A stretch of DNA of 39,284 nt from Verrucomicrobiota bacterium (GTDB taxonomy: Bacteria; Verrucomicrobiota; Verrucomicrobiia; Limisphaerales; UBA8199). A program made the position numbers and the translations under genes. Of this stretch, positions 8,146 to 16,443 are shown piece by piece. The stretch's first letter is position 1. Every line of letters starts with the position of its first letter. Under the pieces are notes generated by a model, which was not told the origin of the DNA, did no database searches, and saw nothing but the letters and a program-made list of their open reading frames with translations. The DNA is taken from positions 1 to 39,284 of the forward strand of contig PSRM01000074.1 in assembly GCA_003176045.1 (NCBI GenBank), written 5' to 3'.

Positions 8146-9888
8146 ATGACAAATCGCCGCTGTCCTGCCGTTGCCCTCAACCGAATAGTTCGTTCAGGTT
8201 TGCTCCTCACGGTATTTCTTGCTGCCCATGCGATCTTTGCCGGTTCGCAATCTGTTCGAAGTCGAACCGGCATGGTGGTATCCGGCAGCGAAGTGGCATC
8301 AAGGGTCGGGGCCGATGTGTTGCGGGAGGGTGGCAATGCCGTTGATGCGGCGGTGGCGACCGCGTTTGCGCTTGCGGTCACGCTCCCGAGCGCCGGGAAC
8401 ATTGGTGGCGGTGGCTTTCTTCTATATCGCTCAACCAACGGGCAGGCTGGCGCGTATGATTTTCGTGAGATGGCGCCTGCGGCTGCTTCGCAAACCATGT
8501 TTATGACAAACGGGAAGTATGACCCGGGTTTGCATCATGACAGCTATCTCTCGGTCGGAGTCCCAGGGACAGTTGCAGGCCTCTATCTTGCCTGGAGCGA
8601 ACAAGGAAGTAAGAAGCAGAACATTTCGTGGGCGCGACTGGTGGAGCCTGCAATCAAACTGGCACGCGATGGATTCAAGGTTACCGATGGCTTGGCCCAT
8701 TCGCTCGAACAGGAATTGCTGAAGGAAACAACCAATCAAGCGGCCATTTCGCAGTTCACGAAAGCGGGCAGGCTCTATACTGCGGCAGACACGCTGAAGC
8801 AGCCGGTCCTGGCGGCCACGCTGGGACGCATCGCGAAAGAGGGGCCAGCGGGATTTTACGAAGGCGCGACCGCCCGGGCAATTGATCAGGAGATGCGGGC
8901 CAATGGCGGGCTGATCACGCTGCAGGACCTCAAAAACTATAAGGCCAGATCGGTCACGAACATCGTGCGAGGCACTTATCGCGGGTACGAAATCCTCTCG
9001 ATGCCGCCGCCATCCTCCGGCGGAGTGGGCTTGATCGAGATGTTGAACATACTCGAAGGCTACGACCTGGCTGCGATGGGCTGGGGTTCGGCCACCAATA
9101 TCCATCGTATCGTCGAAGCCATGAAACGGGCTTACGCCGACCGCGCACATTATTTAGGTGATCCGTGTGGCCCGTTCGACACGAACATGCCCCCGAGCCG
9201 GCTTGTCTCGAAGGAGTATGCCGCCAGCTTGCGACAGACAATCCGCGACGACAGTTCCAGCCCATCGGCACTAGACTTTTCGTGGCCTAATGAAAGCCAC
9301 AATACGACCCATCTTTCCATAGTGGATGAGGCCAGAAATGCGGTGGCCTTAACCTACACGCTCGAGGACAGCTACGGTGTGAAGGTCGCGGTGCCGGGCG
9401 CGGGCTTCCTCCTGAACAATGAGCTGGGCGACTTCAACGCCGCTCCCGACCTCACTACCACCAACGGGCTTATCGGCACACCGCCGAACCTCGCCGCGCC
9501 ATTCAAGCGCCCGCTTTCAAGCATGACGCCTACCATCGTCCTCAAAGACGGGCGGCTTTTCATGGTCACAGGAAGCCCGGGCGGACGGACGATCATTGGC
9601 ACCGTGCTCCATACGATCTTGAACGTTGTGGATTTTGGCATGAACGCTCAGGAGGCCGTGGATGCCGGACGGTTTTATCATGAATGGTTTCCCGACGAAA
9701 TTGCCTACGAACGCTTTGCGTTGTCCCCGGACACTCTGCGCATCCTCGACAGGCAAATGGGGCACCACCATTTCAGGAAGATAAGAGGTCCGGGTGTCGC
9801 CGAGGTAATCGTTTTCAACGCTTTGCACAACGTTTCCGAGGCCGGCGTTGATCGGCGCCTGCCGGATGGGGGAGTGGCGGTTCCGTAA
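8146..9888 (+). CDS. ggt: Gamma-glutamyltransferase (gamma-glutamyltranspeptidase precursor)
   Basis: 580 residues, the usual GGT length. An N-terminal signal segment (SGLLLTVFLAAHAIFA) indicates export. The start of the mature enzyme is typical (GMVVSGSEVAS; ADVLREGGNAVDAAVATAFALAV; SAGNIGGGGFLL). The autoprocessing site is NTTHLSIVD: by homology Thr387 becomes the N-terminal nucleophile of the small subunit after self-cleavage. PLSSMTPTIV and TGSPGGRTII form the gamma-glutamyl binding and oxyanion region. The enzyme hydrolyses or transfers the gamma-glutamyl group of glutathione and related peptides in the periplasm. Single-gene transcript; the ATG at 8146 lies 13 bp after a palindrome. Confidence 0.96.
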   Translation: MTNRRCPAVALNRIVRSGLLLTVFLAAHAIFAGSQSVRSRTGMVVSGSEVASRVGADVLREGGNAVDAAVATAFALAVTLPSAGNIGGGGFLLYRSTNGQAGAYDFREMAPAAASQTMFMTNGKYDPGLHHDSYLSVGVPGTVAGLYLAWSEQGSKKQNISWARLVEPAIKLARDGFKVTDGLAHSLEQELLKETTNQAAISQFTKAGRLYTAADTLKQPVLAATLGRIAKEGPAGFYEGATARAIDQEMRANGGLITLQDLKNYKARSVTNIVRGTYRGYEILSMPPPSSGGVGLIEMLNILEGYDLAAMGWGSATNIHRIVEAMKRAYADRAHYLGDPCGPFDTNMPPSRLVSKEYAASLRQTIRDDSSSPSALDFSWPNESHNTTHLSIVDEARNAVALTYTLEDSYGVKVAVPGAGFLLNNELGDFNAAPDLTTTNGLIGTPPNLAAPFKRPLSSMTPTIVLKDGRLFMVTGSPGGRTIIGTVLHTILNVVDFGMNAQEAVDAGRFYHEWFPDEIAYERFALSPDTLRILDRQMGHHHFRKIRGPGVAEVIVFNALHNVSEAGVDRRLPDGGVAVP

Positions 9889-10083
9889 ACGTGCCGCTAC
9901 ACGATCTGTATAAGAGAATTTAGACTGACATTCGGGCAAATGTACTTAATGCTGTGCGGCTGAGCCTTTGACTGAGGATTAGGAGTCACATTTAATTGGA
10001 TCATGTCGGAACAAAACGTTCGAAAAAGCTGCAATGAGGGTTGCACGCAGACTGTGTAATCATTCCACCCGACGAGGGACCTG

Positions 10084-10812
10084 ATGCCTGTCCGAAATGA
10101 TATCCTCGCTGAACGGCGCTTTTGGGCCACGCTCTATGGGGGGGCCTTCGGACAGATCGGGGACCCACCAGAAGCTAAAGTCGTTTATTCGCTCCTCGGG
10201 GTGGAGGAACAAAGCGTGATTGGCTGGTATCGCGAGGTCACCGGCTGGTATCCCGGGATCTTCGAGAAATCAGATGGCTACAGTGAGGATCCCGCGGAAG
10301 TTCAGGTGCCATTGGCGGGCGCCGACCTGCGGGTCGAATTCCATCCTGGCGATTGGTACTGGTTCCTACGGCGTAGGGACAGAACCGAGGCTATGCTGGC
10401 GAATATCGGCCCGCACTGGCGACTACCCGGTTTGCGATTGCAAGAAGCTGCGGACCTCGCCGCGGCGGCAAATGCAGCCAGTTGGACGGCGACCTTGTTA
10501 TTACTGCCAGTTGTTTGGCTGACCGCGGGCGACAACGCCGACGCCGCCGGTTCCATGGCGGAAACGGCCTGGCTAGCAAGCGGACTCTTGAGTTCCAGCC
10601 CGGCGCGCGAAATGGCCGCGTTCTGGGCTAAGGCCGTTGAGGGCGGTCGCGCCTACCGCTGGCGCAAGTTGCCCAACGTCGGGTGGGTTTGCGAGGCCGA
10701 ATGGAGCACCAGATCGCAAGCGCGACCACTGAACGAGGTGACACTTATCAACCAACAGATAGACGCGGCTAACAGGCCGCAGAACGACTCGACTGACTCG
10801 ACGCCGCGATGA
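10084..10812 (+). CDS. Hypothetical protein, unrecognised
   Basis: 242 residues from ATG 10084, preceded by GAGGGACCTG (GAGG about 7 nt upstream), which supports the start. The sequence is acidic and rich in Ala and Trp, with no signal peptide. Residues about 137-165 (AAAANAASWTATLLLLPVVWLTAGD) are hydrophobic enough for one membrane or buried helix. WYWFLRRRDRTEAMLANIGPHWRLPGLRL looks like a conserved core. Coding potential is supported by length, start signal and balanced composition, but I cannot assign a family. It lies between ggt and a toxin-antitoxin-like pair and may belong to accessory DNA. Confidence 0.7.
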   Translation: MPVRNDILAERRFWATLYGGAFGQIGDPPEAKVVYSLLGVEEQSVIGWYREVTGWYPGIFEKSDGYSEDPAEVQVPLAGADLRVEFHPGDWYWFLRRRDRTEAMLANIGPHWRLPGLRLQEAADLAAAANAASWTATLLLLPVVWLTAGDNADAAGSMAETAWLASGLLSSSPAREMAAFWAKAVEGGRAYRWRKLPNVGWVCEAEWSTRSQARPLNEVTLINQQIDAANRPQNDSTDSTPR

Positions 10813-10926
10813 CGCTCGGTGCGGGAGCTTCCAGACTTCGGGTGCCCGCGTCAAAGTGGGCTCGCGCGAGTCTCACGGTCGAGCTTTCCTTTTTGGATTT
10901 GCGTTTGCCTGTGTTAGGGTAGTCGC

Positions 10927-11151
10927 ATGTCTGGACGCATTTCGATCAAACCGGACGTTTGCAACGGACGCCCAGTTGTTCGCGGCACGCGCATAACTGT
11001 GCAGACGATCCTTGAATTCCTGGCGGCTGGTGACTCCGTTGAGGACGTGCTGGAAGAATACCCGAAACTGAAGCGCGCCGACGTTCAGGCGTGCCTTGAT
11101 TATGCTTCCCGTCTCATGGGCAATCACTTCTCCCTTGTGCGTGCCGCATGA
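10927..11151 (+). CDS. DUF433 family protein (antitoxin-like)
   Basis: 74 residues with the DUF433 signature: RISIKPDVCNGRPVVRGTRI, then TVQTILEFLAAGDSVEDVLEEYP and DVQACLDYA. DUF433 proteins carry a winged or ribbon-helix DNA-binding fold and are usually encoded next to a DUF5615 PIN-like protein, as here. AGGGTAG lies upstream of ATG 10927. The role as antitoxin and repressor is inferred from the pairing. Confidence 0.9.
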   Translation: MSGRISIKPDVCNGRPVVRGTRITVQTILEFLAAGDSVEDVLEEYPKLKRADVQACLDYASRLMGNHFSLVRAA

Positions 11152-11485
11152 AGGCTTCCTATTCGATAGCAACGTTCCCTCGCGCTTACGATTCTCGCCA
11201 AAACTCCCGATCGTGCCACTATCAAAGGTCGGTCCGAATCCATCCGACTCGCAGATTTGGGATTTCGCCCGCAAGCATGATTTGGTCATCGTCAGCAAAG
11301 ATGCGGACTTCTCAGACAGGATGATTATCAAATCACCTCCGCCCCGAGTGGTTCACCTCCGTTTTGGGATACGTAAGGCTACATTTCACACTCTGCTCGC
11401 TCGGCGCTGGCCACAGATCGAATCATTGCTGAAGACTCACAAGCTAGTCAACGTCTATGCCGACCGCCTCGAGGCTATTGGTTGA
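11141..11485 (+). CDS. DUF5615 PIN-like protein (putative toxin/nuclease partner)
   Basis: The frame is open from ATG 11096, but homologues begin just before the first beta strand (here FLFDSNVPSRL). GTG 11141 is therefore preferred; it overlaps the DUF433 gene by 11 bp, which suggests translational coupling. About 114 residues. Conserved features: FLFDSNVP (Asp of the acidic site), SDSQIWDFARKHDLVIVSKDADF (the second acidic cluster) and a C-terminal LRFGI..ATFHTLLARRWPQIESLL helix. The PIN-like acidic pattern suggests an RNase fold. The segment between strand 1 and helix 2 (RLRFSPKLPIVPLSKVGPNP) looks shorter than usual, so activity is uncertain. Confidence 0.82.
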   Translation: MPHEGFLFDSNVPSRLRFSPKLPIVPLSKVGPNPSDSQIWDFARKHDLVIVSKDADFSDRMIIKSPPPRVVHLRFGIRKATFHTLLARRWPQIESLLKTHKLVNVYADRLEAIG

Positions 11486-11555
11486 GGCCGGACCACCGCA
11501 GCTTCGTGCGTAGGACAGGGTTGTTCTAAAGCCTGTTTTCCCACGTATCGGGAAT

Positions 11556-12728
11556 ATGATTAAACCGCGCGCGATTCTGGCGCTGATGCTTCCGAGTTTG
11601 CTCTTTTGCCCACCGGTTGTAGCTCGGAGCGCCGCCAATGCGGCGACCCCTCCCACGCCACCTCGCGCTGCGATCATTATCAACCGCACAAGCGCGCAGT
11701 GGGAGTCGCAGCAAGTACAGGAGCCGTGCATCCTCGAAAATCCCAAGGACCCCGGGCGACTGGTGATGTTTTACTCGGGTGTGCCTGCAACGAACCGTAA
11801 CGTCTGCTTCATCGGCAAGGGGTGGGCTCTCAAGTCTGAGCCGTTCACGTGGCATCAGGACGAGCATAACCCGGTCTTTGGCCCCGGAGAACAGGGCTGG
11901 AATTCCGGCAGTATCCGACTTGACGCCGTGCTTTACATCCCCGAGGAAGACGCCTACCAAATTTATTATTCCGGGACGACCGGCTCTGTTCAGGACCGTA
12001 TCGGTCTTGCGATTTGTCCCGCCGGAGCCGATGGCTATTCGGGCATCACTCCCGCTGCTTTCCATCGGGTCGGCATTGAGCCTGTGCTCGCACCCGAGCC
12101 GGTCGCGCCGTATTTGGAAAACATGGCCTCTCAGGCTGCGGTGCTGCGTGAATGGAACGCGAAAGAAAGACGATGGAATTGGTTCATGTACTATTCATAC
12201 CGCGGCAAGGACGGCACCCTGCCCGGCCTGCGGCTGGCCACGTCGCTCGACGGTAAAACCTGGACCCGTCATTTCAACGACAAGGACCCGCGTGGCATGG
12301 GCCAGATTTTTCAGTCCACGCCGGGCGCATATTACGAATGGCACCAGGTCTTCAAAATCGGCGACACTTATTTGCTCTCCGTCGAAGTCGGCATCTCAGC
12401 CGGCAAACGCTGGCGCCCGGTCGTGGCGGTCAGCAAACACCCCGACACCGGCTGGAAGCAGCTTACCCCGGACACGCTGCTCCAGACGAAGTGGGAAGGT
12501 TTGTATAGTGATGAGACGATCTACCACGTCGCCACTCCCGCAATGTATCAGATCGCCGGCAAATGGTATCTCTACGCGCAGGCGTGCCCCTTGCCTGAGA
12601 ACGGCAACTACATTGATGGACGTTGGGACCTGTGGTGCTTTGCCTGCAACCGCCGGATCCCCACGCTACCCGGCTGCGCGAGCATCTATATCCCTGGCGC
12701 GCCTGATGAAGCTGGCGCTAGCCAGTGA
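11556..12728 (+). CDS. Secreted beta-propeller glycosidase-like protein
   Basis: 390 residues with a signal peptide (IKPRAILALMLPSLLFCPPV, then VARSAA). The body is typical of five-bladed beta-propeller glycosidases: a leading EPCILENPKDPGRLVMFYSG strand, YQIYYSGTTGSVQDRIGLA, RWNWFMYYSYRGKDG, LRLATSLDGKTWTRH, and CDS-internal repeats of 'S.DG..W'. Such folds occur in GH32, GH43 and GH130-type enzymes; I cannot assign the family or substrate. It likely acts in the periplasm or outside the cell. Another protein of the same general fold is encoded at 19708-20862, so this chromosomal region has two. Start ATG 11556 follows CGGGAAT, a weak ribosome binding site. Confidence 0.78.
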   Translation: MIKPRAILALMLPSLLFCPPVVARSAANAATPPTPPRAAIIINRTSAQWESQQVQEPCILENPKDPGRLVMFYSGVPATNRNVCFIGKGWALKSEPFTWHQDEHNPVFGPGEQGWNSGSIRLDAVLYIPEEDAYQIYYSGTTGSVQDRIGLAICPAGADGYSGITPAAFHRVGIEPVLAPEPVAPYLENMASQAAVLREWNAKERRWNWFMYYSYRGKDGTLPGLRLATSLDGKTWTRHFNDKDPRGMGQIFQSTPGAYYEWHQVFKIGDTYLLSVEVGISAGKRWRPVVAVSKHPDTGWKQLTPDTLLQTKWEGLYSDETIYHVATPAMYQIAGKWYLYAQACPLPENGNYIDGRWDLWCFACNRRIPTLPGCASIYIPGAPDEAGASQ

Positions 12729-12741
12729 GCGGCGCAGGAAG

Positions 12742-13596
12742 TCATTGGCGCGCAGGTTTGGCCAAGGCCGTCTTTAGACGCCTGTTGAGCTTCGTCTGCC
12801 AAAGAGGCAAGCGTTTCTCGCGGAGCTGGATCGCAGCTCGGTGCGTGCTGGCGGCAATCTCGATCAGGGGCAGTGCTTGAATCCAGTCCACTTCAAGGTC
12901 GCGAGCGGCTTTTAGACCACGGCTGGCCTCGGCAAGTTTCAGGACTCGCTCGATTGCCCCCAACCAGCCTCGGGCCGGGAGATCGCCGGTTTCCACACCA
13001 CGCAACGTCTCGCGCAGAAATGCTCGAACGCACAAAACCATGATGCGCATATGCTCCACGTCGCGGCGCTCATCCTGCTTCACCCTGAGCGCCAAGTACA
13101 ACTTGGATGCAAGCAGTGACACAGGATCGAGTACGCGAAGGCGAAGGCCGTAGGCCTCATGTTCGACGGCCAACTTCTCCGCGAGCGCTCGCTTGACACC
13201 AGGCATAGACCAAAGAAACTCCGCTGTAGTCGGCTCACCTCCAATATTGAATGGAACAACACCCACCAGAGCTGTCATAAGCCTCTTGTCTGGAAAGTGA
13301 GCCCGGACGCCCAATGCCTTGGCAAGTCGGATGACTTCGTTGCGCCCGCCTTGAAAATCAATGTCCTTGCTCGTGAACGGCCGCCACTGTTCCATGCCGG
13401 GCTCTTCTGCGGCGTAACGGTTGGCCCACTTGTATACCGCTTGGCCACCGATGAGCAAAAAGGGCCTTCCCTCTGAATCTCGCGTGGCCAGAACGGGAGC
13501 GAAATCTTTCAGCGCAAAGCGCAAAGCATTTATTTGCGGGTTGGAGCAAATCGAGCCATTTCCCGCATAACGTCCGCCAGGTTGGTGATGCGCCAT
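12742..13596 (-). CDS. Nucleotidyltransferase-fold protein (AbiEii/MNT-like)
   Basis: 284 residues from ATG 13596. LLIGGQAVYKWANRY (Gly50-Gly51) followed by FTSKDIDF (Asp78, Asp80) is the GG...DxD signature of the DNA polymerase beta-type nucleotidyltransferase superfamily. LRVLDPVSLLASKLYLAL is the next conserved block of AbiEii-like proteins. The C-terminal about 100 residues are helical and basic. It overlaps the 3' end of the small upstream gene (13530-13748) by 67 bp if ATG 13596 is used; a TTG at about 13527 (LRFALKDFAP) would give nearly no overlap. The pairing with a small basic protein suggests a toxin-antitoxin-like module; the target is unknown. Confidence 0.72.
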   Translation of the reverse strand: MAHHQPGGRYAGNGSICSNPQINALRFALKDFAPVLATRDSEGRPFLLIGGQAVYKWANRYAAEEPGMEQWRPFTSKDIDFQGGRNEVIRLAKALGVRAHFPDKRLMTALVGVVPFNIGGEPTTAEFLWSMPGVKRALAEKLAVEHEAYGLRLRVLDPVSLLASKLYLALRVKQDERRDVEHMRIMVLCVRAFLRETLRGVETGDLPARGWLGAIERVLKLAEASRGLKAARDLEVDWIQALPLIEIAASTHRAAIQLREKRLPLWQTKLNRRLKTALAKPARQ

Positions 13597-13748
13597 TCAC
13601 GACCGCTCATCAGGGCAAACTTCCGCTCAAACGTCAGCGCGGCGCGCCGGCTCCGCCGCGCCCGGCGCAGATCGGCCATGCGCTGGCGGCCTTCGGCCTT
13701 TTTCAGGGCCCGGATGGAATTCGCTTTCACTGGAGCAGAATAACACAT
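13530..13748 (-). CDS. Small basic partner protein of the nucleotidyltransferase
   Basis: 72 residues from ATG 13748 (MCYSAPVKANSIRALKKAEG). The frame is open further upstream to 13943, but that part reads through a palindrome and low-complexity DNA, so the shorter start is preferred. The middle is very basic (RMADLRRARRSRRAALTFER) and the end reads EWRITNLADVMREMARFAPT. Overlap with the downstream nucleotidyltransferase gene suggests coupled expression. I do not recognise a family. An antitoxin or regulator role is inference from position and charge only. Confidence 0.55.
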   Translation of the reverse strand: MCYSAPVKANSIRALKKAEGRQRMADLRRARRSRRAALTFERKFALMSGREWRITNLADVMREMARFAPTRK

Positions 13749-13843
13749 GATGCGAAGAGAGAAAGGCGGAATTCTTTCTACATTTTTCTGGCCCAAGTTT
13801 TCCTTCCCTTTCCCCCGCTGGTATGGCCTCAGCGACGGCGGGT

Positions 13844-13923
13844 GGCCAGGAGCGCTCAACTCTGTTGTGCGAGCCCCGACATGCGCCCGACAACGCGCAC
13901 AACAGAGTTGTGCGCTCCTGGCC
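13844..13923. repeat. Inverted repeat with 28-bp arms
   Basis: The left arm GGCCAGGAGCGCTCAACTCT..GTGCG (13844-13871) matches the complement of 13896-13923 almost perfectly, with a 24-bp loop. Each arm also contains GCACAACAGAGTTGTGC-like self-complementarity. It resembles the double-hairpin architecture of D1-D6 but has a different sequence. Confidence 0.85.
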
Positions 13924-13965
13924 GCGGTCCGGCCCGCCTTCATTTGAGGTTTACCCCCGCTGTCC

Positions 13966-14007
13966 TTTGCGGCTTTGCTTCTTTGCGGCTTTGCTTCTTT
14001 GCCCCTT
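13966..14007. repeat. Short tandem direct repeat TTTGCGGCTTTGCTTC
   Basis: TTTGCGGCTTTGCTTC occurs twice in tandem, followed by a degenerate third unit (TTTGCCCCTTTGCG). It lies in the 280-bp gap between the small basic protein gene and the lipoprotein gene and has no coding role. The gap otherwise contains only the inverted repeat at 13844-13923. Confidence 0.7.
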
Positions 14008-14029
14008 TGCGTTAATTTCAGTTCTCAGT

Positions 14030-14512
14030 TCACGGCGCAGTTGCAATCCCCGACAAATGCTCGTGGGCGATTTTCCAATCTCCGTGATCTTTCACGAAAA
14101 CAAGCGTTGAACGAGCCTGTTTCTCAACCCTGCCGGACGGCCCGCTGAAGCTGTATTTCAAAATAAATGTCGCGATTCCAACATCGCCGAAAATATCCAC
14201 CTTCAGATCCTCGGTCTGCATCGCCAGGTCAGGCGCAGCGCCCAGGCTGTCGTGTTCCCCATTGCGCGCGGCGTCGGCGTCCAGCCGATCCGGTGCCTGG
14301 GTTGTGAACTTCGTGAACTTGGGGCCGAAGAGGTGATAGCTGTCCAAACGGACGAAGTCCTTTTTCGCGCAAGCATCGCAGATTTGACTCAGGCGCTCCG
14401 TAATTTGGGCCTTTTCGGTTGGGTAATCGCCCTCGAGCCGCGCATGGGGCGCCGAGGCGCAGCCGACGAGGAAGAATATAATCATCGGCGAAAAACAGGG
14501 AAGGGCACGCAT
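14030..14512 (-). CDS. Lipoprotein with SnoaL/DUF4440-like domain
   Basis: Start ATG 14512 is chosen because it gives MRALPCFSPMIIFFLVGCAS, a lipoprotein signal with lipobox LVGC; the longer frame to 14575 only adds sequence that overlaps the candidate promoter. About 160 residues. After the acylated Cys, EKAQITERLSQICDACAKKD and LDSYHLFGPKFTKF are typical of the first helices of the SnoaL/NTF2-like cone fold. VDIFGDVGIATFILKYSFSG and STLVFVKDHGDWKIAHEHLS are its beta-sheet strands. Members bind small ligands or act as calcium/calmodulin-kinase-association-like scaffolds; no catalytic role can be given. Confidence 0.82.
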   Translation of the reverse strand: MRALPCFSPMIIFFLVGCASAPHARLEGDYPTEKAQITERLSQICDACAKKDFVRLDSYHLFGPKFTKFTTQAPDRLDADAARNGEHDSLGAAPDLAMQTEDLKVDIFGDVGIATFILKYSFSGPSGRVEKQARSTLVFVKDHGDWKIAHEHLSGIATAP

Positions 14513-14541
14513 AGGATTGTCTCGTGATTTGAGATTCAGCG

Positions 14542-14571
14542 TATATGACGCGGTATCCTTTAAATTGTCAA
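14542..14571 (-). promoter_or_regulatory. Candidate sigma-70 promoter for the SnoaL-like lipoprotein
   Basis: On the minus strand TTGACA (14566-14571) and CATATA (14542-14547) are separated by 18 bp, about 30 bp upstream of ATG 14512. The -35 is perfect and the -10 weak. Confidence 0.35.
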
Positions 14572-14584
14572 TCATGCGCCGAAC

Positions 14585-14656
14585 GCGCCGGGTGAGGGCA
14601 CCCGGCCTACAAGTCCGCGGCGCGGCGCCCGTAGGCCGCGTGCCCTCACCCGGCGC
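14585..14656. repeat. TAGGCC palindromic element copy B
   Basis: The left arm GCGCCGGGTGAGGGCACCCG..CTAC (14585-14610) pairs with GTAGGCCGCGTGCCCTCACC..CGC (14631-14656). Nearly the same sequence as copies A and C. It lies between the PEP-CTERM locus and the SnoaL-like lipoprotein gene. Confidence 0.9.
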
Positions 14657-14698
14657 CTTGGAGATGTACCCCTGCCCAATTCACAGGCGTCCCTATGA

Positions 14699-14714
14699 GT
14701 AACCTTTAGGTTAC
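14699..14714 (-). terminator. Perfect palindrome over the stop codon of the PEP-CTERM gene
   Basis: GTAACCTTTAGGTTAC is a perfect 16-bp palindrome that includes the TAA stop. It may act as a weak terminator or mRNA 3' hairpin. There is no U-tract after it, so the call is tentative. Confidence 0.35.
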
Positions 14715-16280
14715 TTTTTTGCGACGGAAGATCAACAAGGCAACGGCGCCAAGACCAGCCAGCGTGAAGGTGGCGGGTTCGGGAACCCCGTAGTAGCTCA
14801 TCACTAAACCACTGCTGACGTAAAATATGGACCAAACGTTCTGATAAGGCCCACCGTTCGGAGACAACGGTACATTGATCATGGGGCTGGAGATGCCATA
14901 CCAACCACCAGGGCCCCCATTAAGCGTGTCCAAGTTGGCCTGAGTCCAGCCATTGGGCGCAGGCGCAGATGTCTGATTCCAGTCGTCCTCCTCTAACGCA
15001 TGCTGACCGGGAGGCGAGAGACTCACCAGGTTAAGGGGCTTTCCTGCATTGACCGCATTGTAGTCTGAGCCAAGGTTAGCTGACCAGCCAACCACGGCGA
15101 AGTTCAGCGTTGAGGTTGGGGTAGCCCCGAGGACGTTGACAGTGACAGCATTCCCATCGGGACTGTTGGCACCGAACATACGACCCGCGGTCGCGGTGTT
15201 GGTGCCCGTGAAGACAGGCGTCCAACCTCCCAGCGAGGCGTCAATCGTTGTCTGTGTCGTAGGAGCCGCAAGCAACTCGTAATACCAGGATACGCCAGGG
15301 CCGGGTGAGGTGCTCTGTGGAGCACCATTATATGCCGCCGCGTTACCAGGAGCCGTGGTGTTGTTGTTGGTCTTAATGTTGAACGTCGTTTGGTTCACAG
15401 AGAAGGTCACGTACCCCTGCCCGAAGGACAGGGAGGCCGCGGCGAGGAGGGCTGTTACTGTGAGAAGTTTTTTCATCGGAAGACAAGTCGTTTGTTTTCT
15501 GGTTGTTAAGTGTTTTGGTTTGATCGCTTGTCGGCGACGGAAGATCAACAGGGCGGCAACGCCCAAACCAGCCAGCGCGAATGTGGCAGGTTCGGGAACC
15601 GTGTAGTAGCTCATGGTGAAACCGCTGCTGACCCACGCTGGGTTCCAGACGTTGTTGTAAGGCCCACCGTTCGGAGCCAAGGGAACGTTAAGCATAGGGC
15701 TGGAGATACCGTACCAACCACCAGGGCCTACGCCCAGGGTGTCAAGGTTGGCCTGAGTCCAGCCGCTGGGCGGCGGCGCAGATGTCTGTGCCCATGAAGC
15801 GAACCCATGCTGGCCGAGGGGCGAGAGACTGGCCAGTGTGAGAGGCCTGCCTGCATAGACGGAATTGAAGTCTGAGCCAAGATTAGCTGACCAGCCAACG
15901 ACGGCGAAGTTCACCGTTGAAGAATCATTAACACCGAGGACGTTGACGGTAACAGCCTGCCCATCAGGACTGTTGGCACCGAACATACGACCAACGGTTA
16001 ACGTGTTGGTACCCTCGAAGACGGAGGTCCAACCATTCAACGAGGCGTCAATAGTTGTCTGCGTCGTGGGAGCCGCAAGCAATTCGTAGTAGAAGGAAAC
16101 ACCCGGGCCGTTTGTGCTCAAAGGAGCACCATTGTACGCGGCCACTCTACCAGCAGCCGTGGTGTTGTTGTTGGTTTTAATGGCGAACGTCGTGGACGTC
16201 ACAGAGAAGACCACGTACCCCTGCCCGAAGGTCAGGGACGAAGCCCCGAGCAGGGCTGTTAGTGCGAGGAATTTTTTCAT
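14706..16280 (-). CDS. Two tandem PEP-CTERM paralogues fused in one reading frame
   Basis: From ATG 16280 (MKKFLALTALLGASSLTFGQ, a signal peptide) the frame runs 524 residues and contains two complete PEP-CTERM proteins. The first ends with VPEPATFALAGLG, then VAALLIFRRRQ. Without a stop the frame continues through KPKHLTTRKQTTCLP into a second signal peptide at ATG 15476 (MKKLLTVTALLAAASLSFGQ) and a second copy ending VPEPATFTLAGLGAVALLIF plus RRKKVT. The halves are clearly homologous (YNGAP.ST..GPGVS.YYELL; APTTQTTIDASL.GWT.VF). PEP-CTERM tails are sorted and cut by an exosortase (not in this window) after passage to the envelope. The two copies may be made separately from internal ATG 15476, or as one precursor. 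Frames upstream of 16280 are not counted as coding. Confidence 0.85.
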   Translation of the reverse strand: MKKFLALTALLGASSLTFGQGYVVFSVTSTTFAIKTNNNTTAAGRVAAYNGAPLSTNGPGVSFYYELLAAPTTQTTIDASLNGWTSVFEGTNTLTVGRMFGANSPDGQAVTVNVLGVNDSSTVNFAVVGWSANLGSDFNSVYAGRPLTLASLSPLGQHGFASWAQTSAPPPSGWTQANLDTLGVGPGGWYGISSPMLNVPLAPNGGPYNNVWNPAWVSSGFTMSYYTVPEPATFALAGLGVAALLIFRRRQAIKPKHLTTRKQTTCLPMKKLLTVTALLAAASLSFGQGYVTFSVNQTTFNIKTNNNTTAPGNAAAYNGAPQSTSPGPGVSWYYELLAAPTTQTTIDASLGGWTPVFTGTNTATAGRMFGANSPDGNAVTVNVLGATPTSTLNFAVVGWSANLGSDYNAVNAGKPLNLVSLSPPGQHALEEDDWNQTSAPAPNGWTQANLDTLNGGPGGWYGISSPMINVPLSPNGGPYQNVWSIFYVSSGLVMSYYGVPEPATFTLAGLGAVALLIFRRKKVT

Positions 16281-16443
16281 AGCTAGATGGGTGTTGTTTG
16301 TTTTTGTGGTTGTTATGCGTTTCGTTTTTTCCTGGTCCAATTTCATTAACATGGAGGGCCTGCGGTCAAGTGTAAGGAAGTCGCCCCTGTGGCGTCAAGC
16401 GCATTTATCAGGTTTATGCTGTGGCAAAGCGGTAAGAGAAAGA

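Noticed and set aside
8431-9150. 239-codon minus-strand frame opposite ggt
   Set aside because: Shadow of the conserved gamma-glutamyltransferase gene.
13749-13943. N-terminal 65 codons of the small basic protein frame
   Set aside because: They read through an inverted repeat and low-complexity DNA; a start at ATG 13748 is more credible.
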